From contig CALDIB010000052.1 of NCBI GenBank assembly GCA_937902125.1, forward strand, positions 1-17,105: DNA of 17,105 nt. Direction: 5' to 3'. Positions within the stretch are counted from its first letter, which is position 1. Each line of letters begins with the position of its first letter. The notes under the pieces were generated by a model. It had not been told where the DNA came from and made no database searches. It was given only the letters and a program-made list of their open reading frames with translations. A program made the translations under genes and the position numbers. This DNA comes from an uncultured Treponema sp. GTDB lineage: Bacteria; Spirochaetota; Spirochaetia; Treponematales; Treponemataceae. Of this stretch, positions 6,456 through 15,040 are shown piece by piece.

Positions 6456-7214
6456 ATGAACTACAATCTTAGCGGCTACCAAACATTTGTAATCGTCGCC
6501 TTTTTGTTTTTTGTAGGCTCTATGATGGGCTGGATTTTGGAATTGTTTTACAGAAAGTTTTTTGAACGAATCCAAAACCCCAACGCCCGCTGGGTGAACC
6601 CGGGATTTTTGACAGGCCCTTGGCTTCCGGTTTACGGCTTTGGAGCGGCGGCGCTTTTTGCCATGAGCTTTGCCGAAACCTTCATCGCAAAAATGGATTC
6701 AGGCGGCGCCCTTCACTACGCCCTTATGATTGTTTTTATGGCGCTGATTATGACTTGCATTGAATTTGCGGCCGGAATAATTTTTATCAAGGGAATGAAA
6801 ATCCGCCTTTGGGATTACGAAAAGGAATGGGGAAACATCATGGGAATCATTTGTCCAAAATACACTTTCTTTTGGGCGCTGCTTTCCGCGGGCTACTACT
6901 TTTTCTTGTTTCCCCGCTTTTTAAAATTAGTCCTTTGGTTCATCGAGCATCCATGGTTTTCTTTTACGGTGGGAACTGTCTTTGGACTTTTTATCGTTGA
7001 CTGCGGATTTTCTTTGCGCTTGGGAACGGTTTTGCGCAAAAAGGCCATGCAAATCGACAAGGCCGCCGCAATCAACATTCAAAAAATGCAAACAGTTTTG
7101 CGCCAAGACCGCCTTACAAAATTTTTCAGCGCCCACTCGGAATCTTTTCTTACGGAAAAACTTATTGGCTTTGAAGACTTTGTAAGCCGCTCTCCCGCCA
7201 AAATGGAAAAATGA
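6456..7214 (+). CDS. Integral membrane protein of the CmpB / putative ABC-transporter permease family (PF06541-like)
   Basis: 252 aa with about five membrane segments (roughly residues 8-30, 56-76, 86-112, 134-158 and 165-185) and a cytoplasmic, charged C-terminal tail of some 60 residues. The family signature is clear: GSMMGWILELFYRKF (21-35), then NPGFLTGPWLPVYGFGA (48-64), and WDYEKEWGNIMG (119-130). These proteins are annotated as putative permeases from weak evidence; no transport substrate is known. No ABC ATPase gene lies nearby. It has no Shine-Dalgarno, and the -10 box ends six bases before the ATG. Confidence 0.8.
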   Translation: MNYNLSGYQTFVIVAFLFFVGSMMGWILELFYRKFFERIQNPNARWVNPGFLTGPWLPVYGFGAAALFAMSFAETFIAKMDSGGALHYALMIVFMALIMTCIEFAAGIIFIKGMKIRLWDYEKEWGNIMGIICPKYTFFWALLSAGYYFFLFPRFLKLVLWFIEHPWFSFTVGTVFGLFIVDCGFSLRLGTVLRKKAMQIDKAAAINIQKMQTVLRQDRLTKFFSAHSESFLTEKLIGFEDFVSRSPAKMEK

Positions 7215-7241
7215 ACTAAGCCCGACGCGAAAAACTGCAAC

Positions 7242-7372
7242 ATAAGGGCACCTCGAAAAACTCGCCTTCGGCGATTTTTCGAAAGTGCCAGCGAGTTCTA
7301 AGTCGCTATAATAGCGCGACTTACAACATCGCATTTTCAAAGTTACCTCGAAAAACTGAAGTTTTTCGAGGT
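7242..7372. repeat. Cluster of three hairpins upstream of polA, likely dispersed repeat
   Basis: Three stem-loops lie in tandem: (1) about 7251-7280, tcgaaaaa-c-tcgcc / ggcga-tttttcga; (2) 7299-7323, taagtcgc/gcgactta with a nine-base loop; (3) 7345-7372, a perfect 12-bp stem acctcgaaaaac/gtttttcgaggt with loop TGAA. Hairpins 1 and 3 share the arm acctcgaaaaact, so the outer part may be a duplicated unit. The block fills the gap between the membrane protein gene and the polA promoter. Confidence 0.6.
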
Positions 7373-7390
7373 TCCCATAAACGTTTCCAC

Positions 7391-7419
7391 TAGCAAAAGC
7401 GCGTTGGACGCGCTACAAT
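7391..7419 (+). promoter_or_regulatory. polA promoter, leaderless start
   Basis: TAGCAA, 17 bp, TACAAT, then six bases to the ATG, with no Shine-Dalgarno in between. Confidence 0.55.
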
Positions 7420-7425
7420 GTTCCT

Positions 7426-10287
7426 ATGTCCAAAGAAATTTTTAACGACGACACAATTTATATCATCGACTCTTACGGCCTCATTTACCGTTGCTACTTC
7501 GCTTTCATTTCAAGGCCGCTCACTGATTCCCAAGGCCGCAACATAAGCGCGCTGTTCGGCTTTTTTAGAAACCTTCACGCGATGATAGCGCATTACAAGC
7601 CAAAGATTTTAATCGCCGCGCTGGATTCAAAGACAAAAACTTTCCGCCACGACATGTATGAGCAATACAAGGCCACGCGGCCAAAAACGCCGGAAGACCT
7701 TCACGCGCAAATTCCTTGGATTGAAGAAGTCTTGGAAGCCTTGGGCGTTCCCAGCCTTAGGGTTGACGGCTACGAAGCTGACGACGTTATCGCCACAATA
7801 ACAAAAGAAGCCGTGGCGCAAGGAAAAAGCGTCCGCATTCTTTCCGGCGACAAGGACTTGATGCAGTTGGTGGACGACCGCGTTCAAATTTTAAAGCCCG
7901 ACCACGCGGATGTTTGGAAAGTTGTGGGAGCGGAAGGCGTCCAAGCCGAATGGGGCGTGGAGCCAAAAAAACTTTTGGACTTGCTTTCGCTTTACGGAGA
8001 CACGGCGGACAATGTTCCCGGCGTTAAAGGCGTGGGCGTAAAAACCGCCTGCAAATTTTTGGAGCAATACGGCTCGCTGGAAGGCATCTATGAACACGCC
8101 GACGAAATAAAAGGCGCCATCGGACAAAAAGTTCGGGACGGAAAAGACAACGCATTTTTTTCAAAAAAGCTCATCACCCTTTGCGACAGCGTTCCCGGAG
8201 ACGAATTGAAAAATGTCGCCAAAACGCAATTCAATTTTGCAGCCGCCGCCCAAAAGCTAAAGGCCTTCCAAGCCTTTCAGCCGGCCAAGCAATTTGCGGC
8301 GCTGGCTCTTGAAGCAGGACAAAAAGTTTTGGACGCGGAACAGAACGCCGACAAAAACGCTTTGGCCCAAGACGGCGCTTTTGGCAATGAAAAGGCGGCG
8401 ACAAAGGCCGCGGACCAACAAGCGGAAGAAATTCCAGAGCCCCTTCCCTTGCGCAAAAACCAGGGCGACTACAAGGCCGTAGCAAGCGCCGCCGAGCTGA
8501 AAAAATTGGTGGACGAAATTCTTTCTTCCGGCGAAAAATCCTGCGCCTTGGACACGGAAACGGATTCACTAAAAACCTCAGAAGCCCAACTTTTGGGCTT
8601 TAGCCTTTCAAACAAAAAAGGCGAGGGCTTTTACATTCCTGTGGCGGCAAGCGGCGGCTCGCTTTTTGACGCGGAAGGAGTTGGCGTTGACGACGCGCTG
8701 AAAGAAATTTCCCGCTTGTTCAAACAAAAGGATTTTACCTTGGCGCTTCACAACGCAAAATTTGACTATGAGGTTTTGCGCTCTTGCGGCCTAAAAGAAG
8801 AGGATTGCAAGGCAAAAATTTTTGACACGATGATTGCCGCCTGGCTTTTGGATCCTGACAAAATTGGCCGCTCCCCTTATTCCTTGGAAACTTTGGGACA
8901 AACAAAGCTGGCGCTCATTGGAATCGAATTCAAGGATTTGGTGGCAAAAGGACAAACCTTCCGCGACGTTCCCCTTGAAAAGGCCGTTCCCTACGCCGCC
9001 GAAGACGCGGACTTCACTTGGCAGCTTTACAATATTTTTAAAGAGGAACTTGCCAAAAAAAATTTGTTGGAACTCTTTGAAACCATTGAAATGCCCCTCA
9101 TAAAAATTTTGGGCGAAATGGAATTGGCCGGAATCCACTTGGATTCGGCGGCGCTGGGCGATTACAACAAGGCCTTGCAAAAAGAAATCTCGGCCGCTGA
9201 AAAAGAAATCTACGACCTTGTTGGCCATGAATTCAACATCGCCTCGCCAAAACAATTGCAGGAGGTTTTGTTCGTCGAGCGGGGCCTTCCCCACGGAAAG
9301 AAAACCAAAACGGGCTATTCCACCGACACAAGCGTTTTGGAAGAGCTTGCCGGCCTTGACCCGGTTCCGGAAAAAATTCTAAAGTTCCGCGAGCTTTCAA
9401 AATTGCAGTCAACTTATGTGGAAGCCCTTCCAAAACTGGCGGACAAAAACGGCCGCGTCCACACTTGCTTCATGCAAACAGGAACAGCCACCGGCCGCCT
9501 TTCCAGCCGAGACCCAAACTTGCAAAATATTCCCGTTAGAAGCGAATCGGGCCGCAAAATAAGAAGCGCCTTTACGGCAGTTCCCGGAACAGTTTTAATA
9601 AGCGCCGACTATTCGCAAATTGAATTGGTCGTGCTGGCCCACTTGTCGGGGGACAAAAACATGCGGGAAGCCTTCATTAACGGAAACGACGTTCACAAAG
9701 CCACGGCCTCTTTGATTTACGGCGTGGACGCAAAGGACGTCACCCCTGAAATGCGACGGACGGCCAAGACTATAAACTTTGGCGTAATTTACGGAATGAG
9801 CGCCTTTAGACTGGCCGCCCAGCTTGGAATCTCAAGAACGCAAGCGCAACAGTTCATCGACAATTACTTTAAGCAATACGCCGCCATCAACAATTTCATC
9901 ACCCAAACCATTCGCGGCGCGCAAGAGTCAGGCCATGTCCAAACAATTATGGGCCGCAGGCGGCGGGTTATGAACATCAACAGCAAGAACAAGGTGGAAC
10001 AAGCCGCCGCCGAGCGGGTCGCGGTAAACACGCCGGTTCAAGGAAGCGCCGCCGACATCGTAAAAAAGGCGATGATAGACGTTTCCTCCGCTCTAAAAAA
10101 AGCCAAAAGCGGCGCGCGCCTCTTGCTGCAAGTGCATGACGAATTGATTTTGGAATGCTCCGACGAGCCAGGCGCGATTGAACAGACAATCGCCCTCTTG
10201 CGGGAAAAAATGGAAGGCGCCGTCAAGCTTTCAATTCCCTTGCGCGTTTCAATCGAAAGCGGAAAAAATTGGGGCGAATTCCACTAG
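7426..10287 (+). CDS. polA: DNA polymerase I with 5'-3' and 3'-5' exonuclease domains
   Basis: A full-length family A polymerase (953 aa) for Okazaki fragment processing and repair. Residues 1-290 are the 5' nuclease (GYEADDVIATI 115-125, SGDKDLMQLV 140-149, GVKGVGVKTA 199-208). An Ala-rich linker (about 285-345) follows. The proofreading domain keeps all metal ligands: Asp376 and Glu378 (DTETDS), Asp447 (HNAKFDYE) and Asp527 in YAAEDAD. The polymerase has motif A with Asp728 (ISADYSQIEL), motif B with Lys781 (RRTAKTINFGVIYG 777-790) and motif C VHDELI with Asp905 and Glu906. One departure is Val735, where E. coli and Taq have a conserved Arg after DYSQIEL. Start chosen from the promoter spacing. 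Confidence 0.97.
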   Translation: MSKEIFNDDTIYIIDSYGLIYRCYFAFISRPLTDSQGRNISALFGFFRNLHAMIAHYKPKILIAALDSKTKTFRHDMYEQYKATRPKTPEDLHAQIPWIEEVLEALGVPSLRVDGYEADDVIATITKEAVAQGKSVRILSGDKDLMQLVDDRVQILKPDHADVWKVVGAEGVQAEWGVEPKKLLDLLSLYGDTADNVPGVKGVGVKTACKFLEQYGSLEGIYEHADEIKGAIGQKVRDGKDNAFFSKKLITLCDSVPGDELKNVAKTQFNFAAAAQKLKAFQAFQPAKQFAALALEAGQKVLDAEQNADKNALAQDGAFGNEKAATKAADQQAEEIPEPLPLRKNQGDYKAVASAAELKKLVDEILSSGEKSCALDTETDSLKTSEAQLLGFSLSNKKGEGFYIPVAASGGSLFDAEGVGVDDALKEISRLFKQKDFTLALHNAKFDYEVLRSCGLKEEDCKAKIFDTMIAAWLLDPDKIGRSPYSLETLGQTKLALIGIEFKDLVAKGQTFRDVPLEKAVPYAAEDADFTWQLYNIFKEELAKKNLLELFETIEMPLIKILGEMELAGIHLDSAALGDYNKALQKEISAAEKEIYDLVGHEFNIASPKQLQEVLFVERGLPHGKKTKTGYSTDTSVLEELAGLDPVPEKILKFRELSKLQSTYVEALPKLADKNGRVHTCFMQTGTATGRLSSRDPNLQNIPVRSESGRKIRSAFTAVPGTVLISADYSQIELVVLAHLSGDKNMREAFINGNDVHKATASLIYGVDAKDVTPEMRRTAKTINFGVIYGMSAFRLAAQLGISRTQAQQFIDNYFKQYAAINNFITQTIRGAQESGHVQTIMGRRRRVMNINSKNKVEQAAAERVAVNTPVQGSAADIVKKAMIDVSSALKKAKSGARLLLQVHDELILECSDEPGAIEQTIALLREKMEGAVKLSIPLRVSIESGKNWGEFH

Positions 10288-10302
10288 CAAAAGGCGCTTC
10301 CC

Positions 10303-10331
10303 TTGCGAAATCGCGGAACATGTGATACAAT
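10303..10331 (+). promoter_or_regulatory. Promoter of the 677-aa gene
   Basis: TTGCGA, 17 bp, TACAAT, preceded by TGA (extended -10), then eight bases to the ATG. The segment ATGTGATACAAT also occurs in the promoter of the acyl-CoA ligase gene. It starts 16 bases after the polA stop. Confidence 0.6.
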
Positions 10332-10339
10332 TATAAGAT

Positions 10340-12373
10340 ATGGCAGAGGATTTTTCTGGACCTTCCAAACCCAAAGCGGTTTGGGAGCCGGGCACATTGG
10401 ACGCTACTCGCAAAAACATCGGCGCTATTGACAAAGAAGAAGCCGCCCGCATGACAAAAATTTTGGGCGGCGAAATCATGACCGAAAAGTCAACGCCCAT
10501 CGACTATTCAAAGCTGCCCAAACGCGCGCCTTCAAACCGCGTTGTCCGCTCCGCCAACGTTTCCTCGCAAATGAATAAAAACAGGCAGTCTTCCTCAGGC
10601 GGCTCTTCGTCAAGTTTTGCGGAAAGCGAGCCAAAGAAAAAGGTCACAAAAGCCGCCAACCTGCCGACCATTTCTTCAAAGGACAACGCTAAAATTGACA
10701 AGCTTATGATGAGCGTCGCGTATTCCATAAAGCCCAACTACGGCTTGTTCAATTTTTTAAAAAAGTTGGCTAAGGACGGCTCGGAAAAAGTCATTCCTGA
10801 ATTTGCGGAAATCACCCTCAAGGCGCACCTTGACCACATCAACGCTTTTATCACAGTCATAAAAACAATCGTCCAACTTTCGCCGGACACATACAAAGCC
10901 AAAATACAAAACGAAAGCGCCTTAAAATTTAGATTTTTACGAAAAGTTTCCGAATGGTCCACCCGCGACGCAAAGTTGGCTTATGTCAACCTTGAAACCT
11001 TGCAAGAAGGCCCGGTGGTGGCGGACTTGCTGCCTTTTGTAAAAGCGGTTTACCGGCAACTGATTGTAATTTACTATATTGGAGAGCCGGCCATAATTCA
11101 CGCCATAAAAGACATTTACGCCGATTTGCTTCATTATCCAAACGCGGACAAGGACAAATTTTCCCGCTTGGCAAAAGAAGCGATTACCGAATGGGTTTAT
11201 CTTTACGGACAAATTATAAAAGGCCTTTATCCTCTTTTGATGCGAATGTGCGGAACGCCCTTTGACGAATTTCCTCATTTCTTTGTGGCCCAAGTTTCAA
11301 CAATTTTGAATTTCCTTGGCCTAAAAAAATTCGACTTGCTTTTGCCAGAAAAGAAAGTTGACCCGGAAGAAGTTCGCAAGGCAAAAGAGGCGGAAGTAAA
11401 AGAAAAGGAAGCGGAAGAAAAAAAGAAGGAGCAAGAAAAAGAAGTCCAAGCGCAAAACGAATTGGTTGAAAAAGGCTTGGCCCTCCTTGACCGCCTTTTC
11501 CCAGGCGCGGGCTTTAAAAAGTTGGACACATTCCCGGACATGTGGCCCTATTTTGACCCCCTCTACGATTTTGACGAAGCCTACTTGATGTTGGCTCCGG
11601 AAAACCCCATGCAAATCACAATCATTCTTTGCGAAATCTTGCAAGACATTTTCCGCGCCTGCAATAAAATGCAATTCAACATTGAAGGAAATCCAACTTT
11701 CTCGTCTCGGGAAGACAACCTTACAAAGGCTTTAAGCGAATGGCCCGTATATGTTGACACGCTCTTTAGCCGCGATTACGGCGAACAATTAAAACAACTG
11801 GTAAACCAAACTTACACGCAGGCCAACTACGTCACAACTCGCGCGGGCAAAAAGTGCGTCACCGACATTCTTTGGCTCACAAAATACAGCTTTTTGCCGC
11901 ATTTTACTTTTGAACAACTTTTGTTGGAGCGTCCAATTAACAACAACAAGTATTTGGCATTGTTCATAAGAGTGGCTTTTTTGCGGGACGCCTTCAACGA
12001 TTTGACAAAACAAATTGCGCAAGTGGAAAAAAATCGCGGCGCGGTGGGCGGCATAAACAATCCTTGGGAGCATTATGACTTTGAAATTTCTTCTCCACTT
12101 TCAAAGCGCTTGGATGTATTGCTTAACGCCAAGGACAAGAGCGCCAACACAACGGCCAACAACGCCAATATAATCAAATACATCGCCTGCATTATTTCCG
12201 TCTTGGACTGGTGGATTAACACGCGAACGTCGCCGGCCTACAAAGCCGACTCAAAAAAGATTTACAGAACCATGCCCGGCACGCAAGAACCGGCTTTTTC
12301 CATTGAACCGCGGGAAGACCAAGACGCGCTTTTTGCCGCCTCAATTCGCGCCGCGATTCAAAAGAAAGGCTGA
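10340..12373 (+). CDS. Large cytoplasmic protein of unknown function (677 aa)
   Basis: No signal peptide and no clear membrane segment. The N-terminal 120 residues are probably disordered and include a Ser/Gly-rich run (83-95) and basic patches. Residues 120-335 are helical. A strongly charged Lys/Glu coiled coil spans about 337-377. Residues 380-640 are again helical, rich in aromatic residues (FDPLYDFDEAY, LDWWINTRT). I do not recognise a domain. Codon use and GC content match pheT and polA, and the gene has its own promoter just behind polA, so it looks like a core lineage gene rather than a recent import. A structural or scaffold-like role is possible but unsupported. Confidence 0.85.
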   Translation: MAEDFSGPSKPKAVWEPGTLDATRKNIGAIDKEEAARMTKILGGEIMTEKSTPIDYSKLPKRAPSNRVVRSANVSSQMNKNRQSSSGGSSSSFAESEPKKKVTKAANLPTISSKDNAKIDKLMMSVAYSIKPNYGLFNFLKKLAKDGSEKVIPEFAEITLKAHLDHINAFITVIKTIVQLSPDTYKAKIQNESALKFRFLRKVSEWSTRDAKLAYVNLETLQEGPVVADLLPFVKAVYRQLIVIYYIGEPAIIHAIKDIYADLLHYPNADKDKFSRLAKEAITEWVYLYGQIIKGLYPLLMRMCGTPFDEFPHFFVAQVSTILNFLGLKKFDLLLPEKKVDPEEVRKAKEAEVKEKEAEEKKKEQEKEVQAQNELVEKGLALLDRLFPGAGFKKLDTFPDMWPYFDPLYDFDEAYLMLAPENPMQITIILCEILQDIFRACNKMQFNIEGNPTFSSREDNLTKALSEWPVYVDTLFSRDYGEQLKQLVNQTYTQANYVTTRAGKKCVTDILWLTKYSFLPHFTFEQLLLERPINNNKYLALFIRVAFLRDAFNDLTKQIAQVEKNRGAVGGINNPWEHYDFEISSPLSKRLDVLLNAKDKSANTTANNANIIKYIACIISVLDWWINTRTSPAYKADSKKIYRTMPGTQEPAFSIEPREDQDALFAASIRAAIQKKG

Positions 12374-12378
12374 AAACT

Positions 12379-12458
12379 GCGGCAAATCCGTCCAAACAAC
12401 GCCTTAACATTTTTAAACGCGGCAAACCCGCCCGAACAGAGCCTTAATGTCTTTCAAG
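12379..12458. repeat. Two tandem copies of a 40-bp unit
   Basis: 12379-12418 and 12419-12458 are direct repeats with 30 of 40 positions equal; the conserved cores are gcggcaaa and gccttaa. They fill the gap between the convergent 677-aa gene and ligase gene. On the minus strand GCCGCCCG after the ligase stop can pair with CGGGCGG in the second copy, so they may take part in termination. Confidence 0.55.
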
Positions 12459-12475
12459 CAAAAACACGGGCGGCT

Positions 12476-14113
12476 TTACCCCTCGTTTTCAAACGCCACC
12501 AAATGCTCTTGGCCGTAGATTTTGCGCAGTTTTGGCTTTTCGATTTTGCCCGTCGGGTTTCGAGGAACCGGCGCGAATATGATTTTGCGCGGCCTCTTGT
12601 AACGGGGAAGCTCCAAGCAAAATTCGTTGATTTCCTCTTCGGTGGCGGTCATGCCTTCCTTTAACTGAATGACGGCGCCCGCGATTTCGCCCAAACGCTT
12701 GTCGGGAAGCCCTATGACCGCGACGTCGTTAATCTTTTCGTTCTTGCGCAAAAAGTCTTCTATCTGGACTGGATACAAGTTTTCGCCGCCGCAAACAATG
12801 ACGTCTTTGGCGCGGTCTACAAGGTAGTAAAAACCTTCGGGGTCTTGCATCGCGACGTCACCGGTGTCAAGCCAGCCGTCGTGGAGAACTTCCGCCGTGG
12901 CCTCAGGGTTGTTAAAGTATTCCTTCATCACGCCGGGACCCTTGACGTAAAGGATTCCGGCCTGGCCCTTTTCCACTTCCTTGCCGCTTTCGTTGTCAAC
13001 AATCTTGCATTCCCAACCGTAGCCGGGAACGCCGATGGCGCCCACCTTGCGGGTGTTTTCCACGCCCAAGTGAACGCAGCCAGGACCGATGCTTTCTGAC
13101 AAGCCGTAGTTGGTGTCGTATTGGTGCCCCGGAAAATATTCCAGCCAATGCTTTACAAGGCTTGGCGGAACTGGCTGGGCCCCGATGTGCATAAGGCGCC
13201 ATTGGCCAAGCTCGTAATCTTCAACCTTGATTTTTCCGCTGTCCAAAGCGTCAAGAACATCTTGCGCCCACGGAACCAAAAGCCAAACAATCGTGCATTT
13301 TTCGCGGCTTACGGCGCCCAAAATGTATTCAGGCTTTGTTCCCTTTAACAAAACGGCGCGGCTTCCCGACACCAAAGAACCAAACCAGTGCATCTTGGCG
13401 CCGGTGTGATACAAGGGCGGAATGCACAAGAAGCAGTCCGAACGGCTTGGGGAATGGTGCTTTTGCTCGACAAGCGCGGCGTGCGTAAGGGCGCGGTGGG
13501 TGTGCAAAATTGCTTTTGGAAAGCCCGTCGTTCCGCTTGAAAAATAAACGGCCGCGTCGTCGTCGTCCTTCAATTCAATTTCCGGCGCCTTGCTGGGGTA
13601 GTCGGCCACCAGTTCGCGGTAGCTTTCGGCAAAGGTCGGACAGTTTTCGCCGACGTAAATCAAAAGGCGGTTCTTGTTAAGCTTTTCTTCAATCTGCTCA
13701 ACGCGGCCGATGAATTCCGGCCCAAAAAGCAATACGTCAACTTCGGCCAAATCGGCGCAATACAAAATTTCTTCTGCGGAATACCTGAAGTTCATCGGAA
13801 CTACAATCGCGCCCGACTTTAAAACGCCAAAGTAAATCGGAAGCCATTCCAAGCAGTTCATCATCAAAATGGCAACCTTGTCGCCGCGCTTGATTCCCCG
13901 CGCCAAAAGCATGTTGGCCATGCGGTTGGCCTTTTCGTCAAAGACGCGCCAAGTGATTTCGCGGCGGTAAAAGGTCTTGTCCGTCGGCTGAATCAGGTCG
14001 TAGTCTTTCCAAGTTATTTTTCGCGTCTCTTCCTGTTCGGGATTGACTTCTACAAGAGCGACTTCGTCGCCGTAAAGCTTGCGGTTCTTTTCCAAAAATT
14101 CTGTGATTGCCAT
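12476..14113 (-). CDS. AMP-forming acyl-CoA ligase (fatty-acid CoA ligase type)
   Basis: 545 aa, a complete member of the adenylate-forming (ANL) superfamily that activates a carboxylic acid with ATP and joins it to CoA. Visible motifs: the ATP loop YFSSGTTGFPKA (190-201), IPPLYHTG (231-238), the A5 motif NYGLSES (335-341), the ATP-ribose Asp417 in WLDTGD, the hinge region DRAKDVIVCGGENLYP (433-448) and the catalytic Lys523 in NPTGKIEKP. Length and the GGENLYP motif fit medium/long-chain acyl-CoA ligases, but the chain length cannot be read from sequence. The ATG is six bases after a good -10 box. It is transcribed alone, convergent with the 677-aa gene. Confidence 0.92.
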   Translation of the reverse strand: MAITEFLEKNRKLYGDEVALVEVNPEQEETRKITWKDYDLIQPTDKTFYRREITWRVFDEKANRMANMLLARGIKRGDKVAILMMNCLEWLPIYFGVLKSGAIVVPMNFRYSAEEILYCADLAEVDVLLFGPEFIGRVEQIEEKLNKNRLLIYVGENCPTFAESYRELVADYPSKAPEIELKDDDDAAVYFSSGTTGFPKAILHTHRALTHAALVEQKHHSPSRSDCFLCIPPLYHTGAKMHWFGSLVSGSRAVLLKGTKPEYILGAVSREKCTIVWLLVPWAQDVLDALDSGKIKVEDYELGQWRLMHIGAQPVPPSLVKHWLEYFPGHQYDTNYGLSESIGPGCVHLGVENTRKVGAIGVPGYGWECKIVDNESGKEVEKGQAGILYVKGPGVMKEYFNNPEATAEVLHDGWLDTGDVAMQDPEGFYYLVDRAKDVIVCGGENLYPVQIEDFLRKNEKINDVAVIGLPDKRLGEIAGAVIQLKEGMTATEEEINEFCLELPRYKRPRKIIFAPVPRNPTGKIEKPKLRKIYGQEHLVAFENEG

Positions 14114-14119
14114 GCAATT

Positions 14120-14148
14120 ATTGTATCACATAAAGCGCGAATTTGCAA
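14120..14148 (-). promoter_or_regulatory. Promoter of the acyl-CoA ligase gene, leaderless start
   Basis: Minus strand: TTGCAA, 17 bp, TACAAT preceded by TGA (extended -10), then six bases to the ATG. No Shine-Dalgarno. Confidence 0.65.
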
Positions 14149-14168
14149 AGACAAAGTTATTATTATCT

Positions 14169-14234
14169 CCCATCAATTGCTATTGATGGGAATAAAGCAA
14201 ACCACTATACAAGAAGAAAATGTATAGTGGTTTG
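14169..14234 (-). terminator. Two adjacent perfect hairpins behind the RHS-associated gene
   Basis: 14198-14211 pairs perfectly with 14221-14234 (14 bp, nine-base loop); 14169-14177 pairs with 14182-14190 (9 bp, four-base loop). On the minus strand the larger one comes 13 bases after the stop of the 263-aa gene and is followed by CTTTATT, a weak U-run, so it probably ends the RHS operon. The smaller one lies just upstream of the ligase promoter. Confidence 0.55.
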
Positions 14235-14247
14235 AATGGGTTGAAAG

Positions 14248-15039
14248 CTAATCTTGAAGATCAAAGAACAAACCGCTAAGGCATGTATCCTTGTATTTTT
14301 TTCCTTCATACACTTCTAAAATTTTTATGTCGATTTTATAAGTCTTCCTTTCTTGCAAGCACGGAATTGTCACCCTTTGCGGAAGCCAAGTGTCTTTTAA
14401 TATGTATTCATATGTCGCGTCCAAATCTTGTATGCAAATCCTTATTTTTTTTAATCTGGAATTATCCTCAAACAAGTGTCTTTTGCATGTGGAGAAAAAA
14501 CCGTTGAAAAAAATTAAATTTCCGGACGACGTTTCAACAGTGATAGACTCGCCGATTCCATTGCCGCTTTTGCCCTCGCACCAAGGCGAATCAGAATTTA
14601 TATTAGTAATATTGGATAAATCAAATCGTTTTCCGTTCTCTGCAAGGGTTGAGCTGGCGCAAATTGGCCTTACAGGCAAAAACTTTCCGTCATTCTTAAA
14701 AGAATCGACGCCTATAAAAATTGGCTCTTTATTTCTCTCGTTATATATAATTAAAAATTCTTCACTTTGTATTAAACATAATCTTAAAACTTCATCGCGA
14801 TGGTTTTTATATTTTTGTACTTCCCCATAAACGATTTTTTTGCCGTTAGCTGGCGCAATGTTTTGATTCCAAAACATGTCAGGGGCGTCAATTTCAGCAT
14901 TTTCAGCGGCAAAGCCTTTGCCGTCCTGGATATCTATTGATTGGAAATAATATTTTTGAACCCCATGATACCTTTTTGCATGAACGGAAAAATTGAAAAT
15001 TATAAAAAAAACAAAACTAAAAGCGTACATTCTTTTCAT
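14248..15039 (-). CDS. Exported protein with a discoidin-like (NADase-type glycan-binding) domain; candidate immunity protein of the RHS toxin
   Basis: 263 aa. Residues 1-21 form a signal peptide (MKRMY, then a Phe/Val/Ile core, cleavage near VHA-KR), with no lipobox cysteine, so the mature protein is probably periplasmic or secreted. The C-terminal half (about 120-261) has the motif order I associate with the NADase-type glycan-binding domain of spirochaetal proteins: SPWCEG (151-156), GIGES (161-165), NGF (179-181), NSRLKKI (193-199) and YEGKKYKDTCLS (244-255). The ATG follows the RHS stop by one base, and a GGAG is inside the RHS gene end, so both are translated together. Position and export suggest immunity against a toxin acting outside the cytoplasm; this is inference. 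Confidence 0.75.
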   Translation of the reverse strand: MKRMYAFSFVFFIIFNFSVHAKRYHGVQKYYFQSIDIQDGKGFAAENAEIDAPDMFWNQNIAPANGKKIVYGEVQKYKNHRDEVLRLCLIQSEEFLIIYNERNKEPIFIGVDSFKNDGKFLPVRPICASSTLAENGKRFDLSNITNINSDSPWCEGKSGNGIGESITVETSSGNLIFFNGFFSTCKRHLFEDNSRLKKIRICIQDLDATYEYILKDTWLPQRVTIPCLQERKTYKIDIKILEVYEGKKYKDTCLSGLFFDLQD

Positions 15040-15040
15040 A

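Noticed and set aside
8791..9294. Long minus-strand frame (167 codons) inside polA
   Set aside because: The plus strand carries intact proofreading and polymerase motifs here; the antisense frame has no signal of its own and is a shadow of codon bias.
14977..15039. Lipoprotein signal on the RHS partner
   Set aside because: There is no cysteine near the predicted cleavage site, so a type I signal peptide is the better reading.
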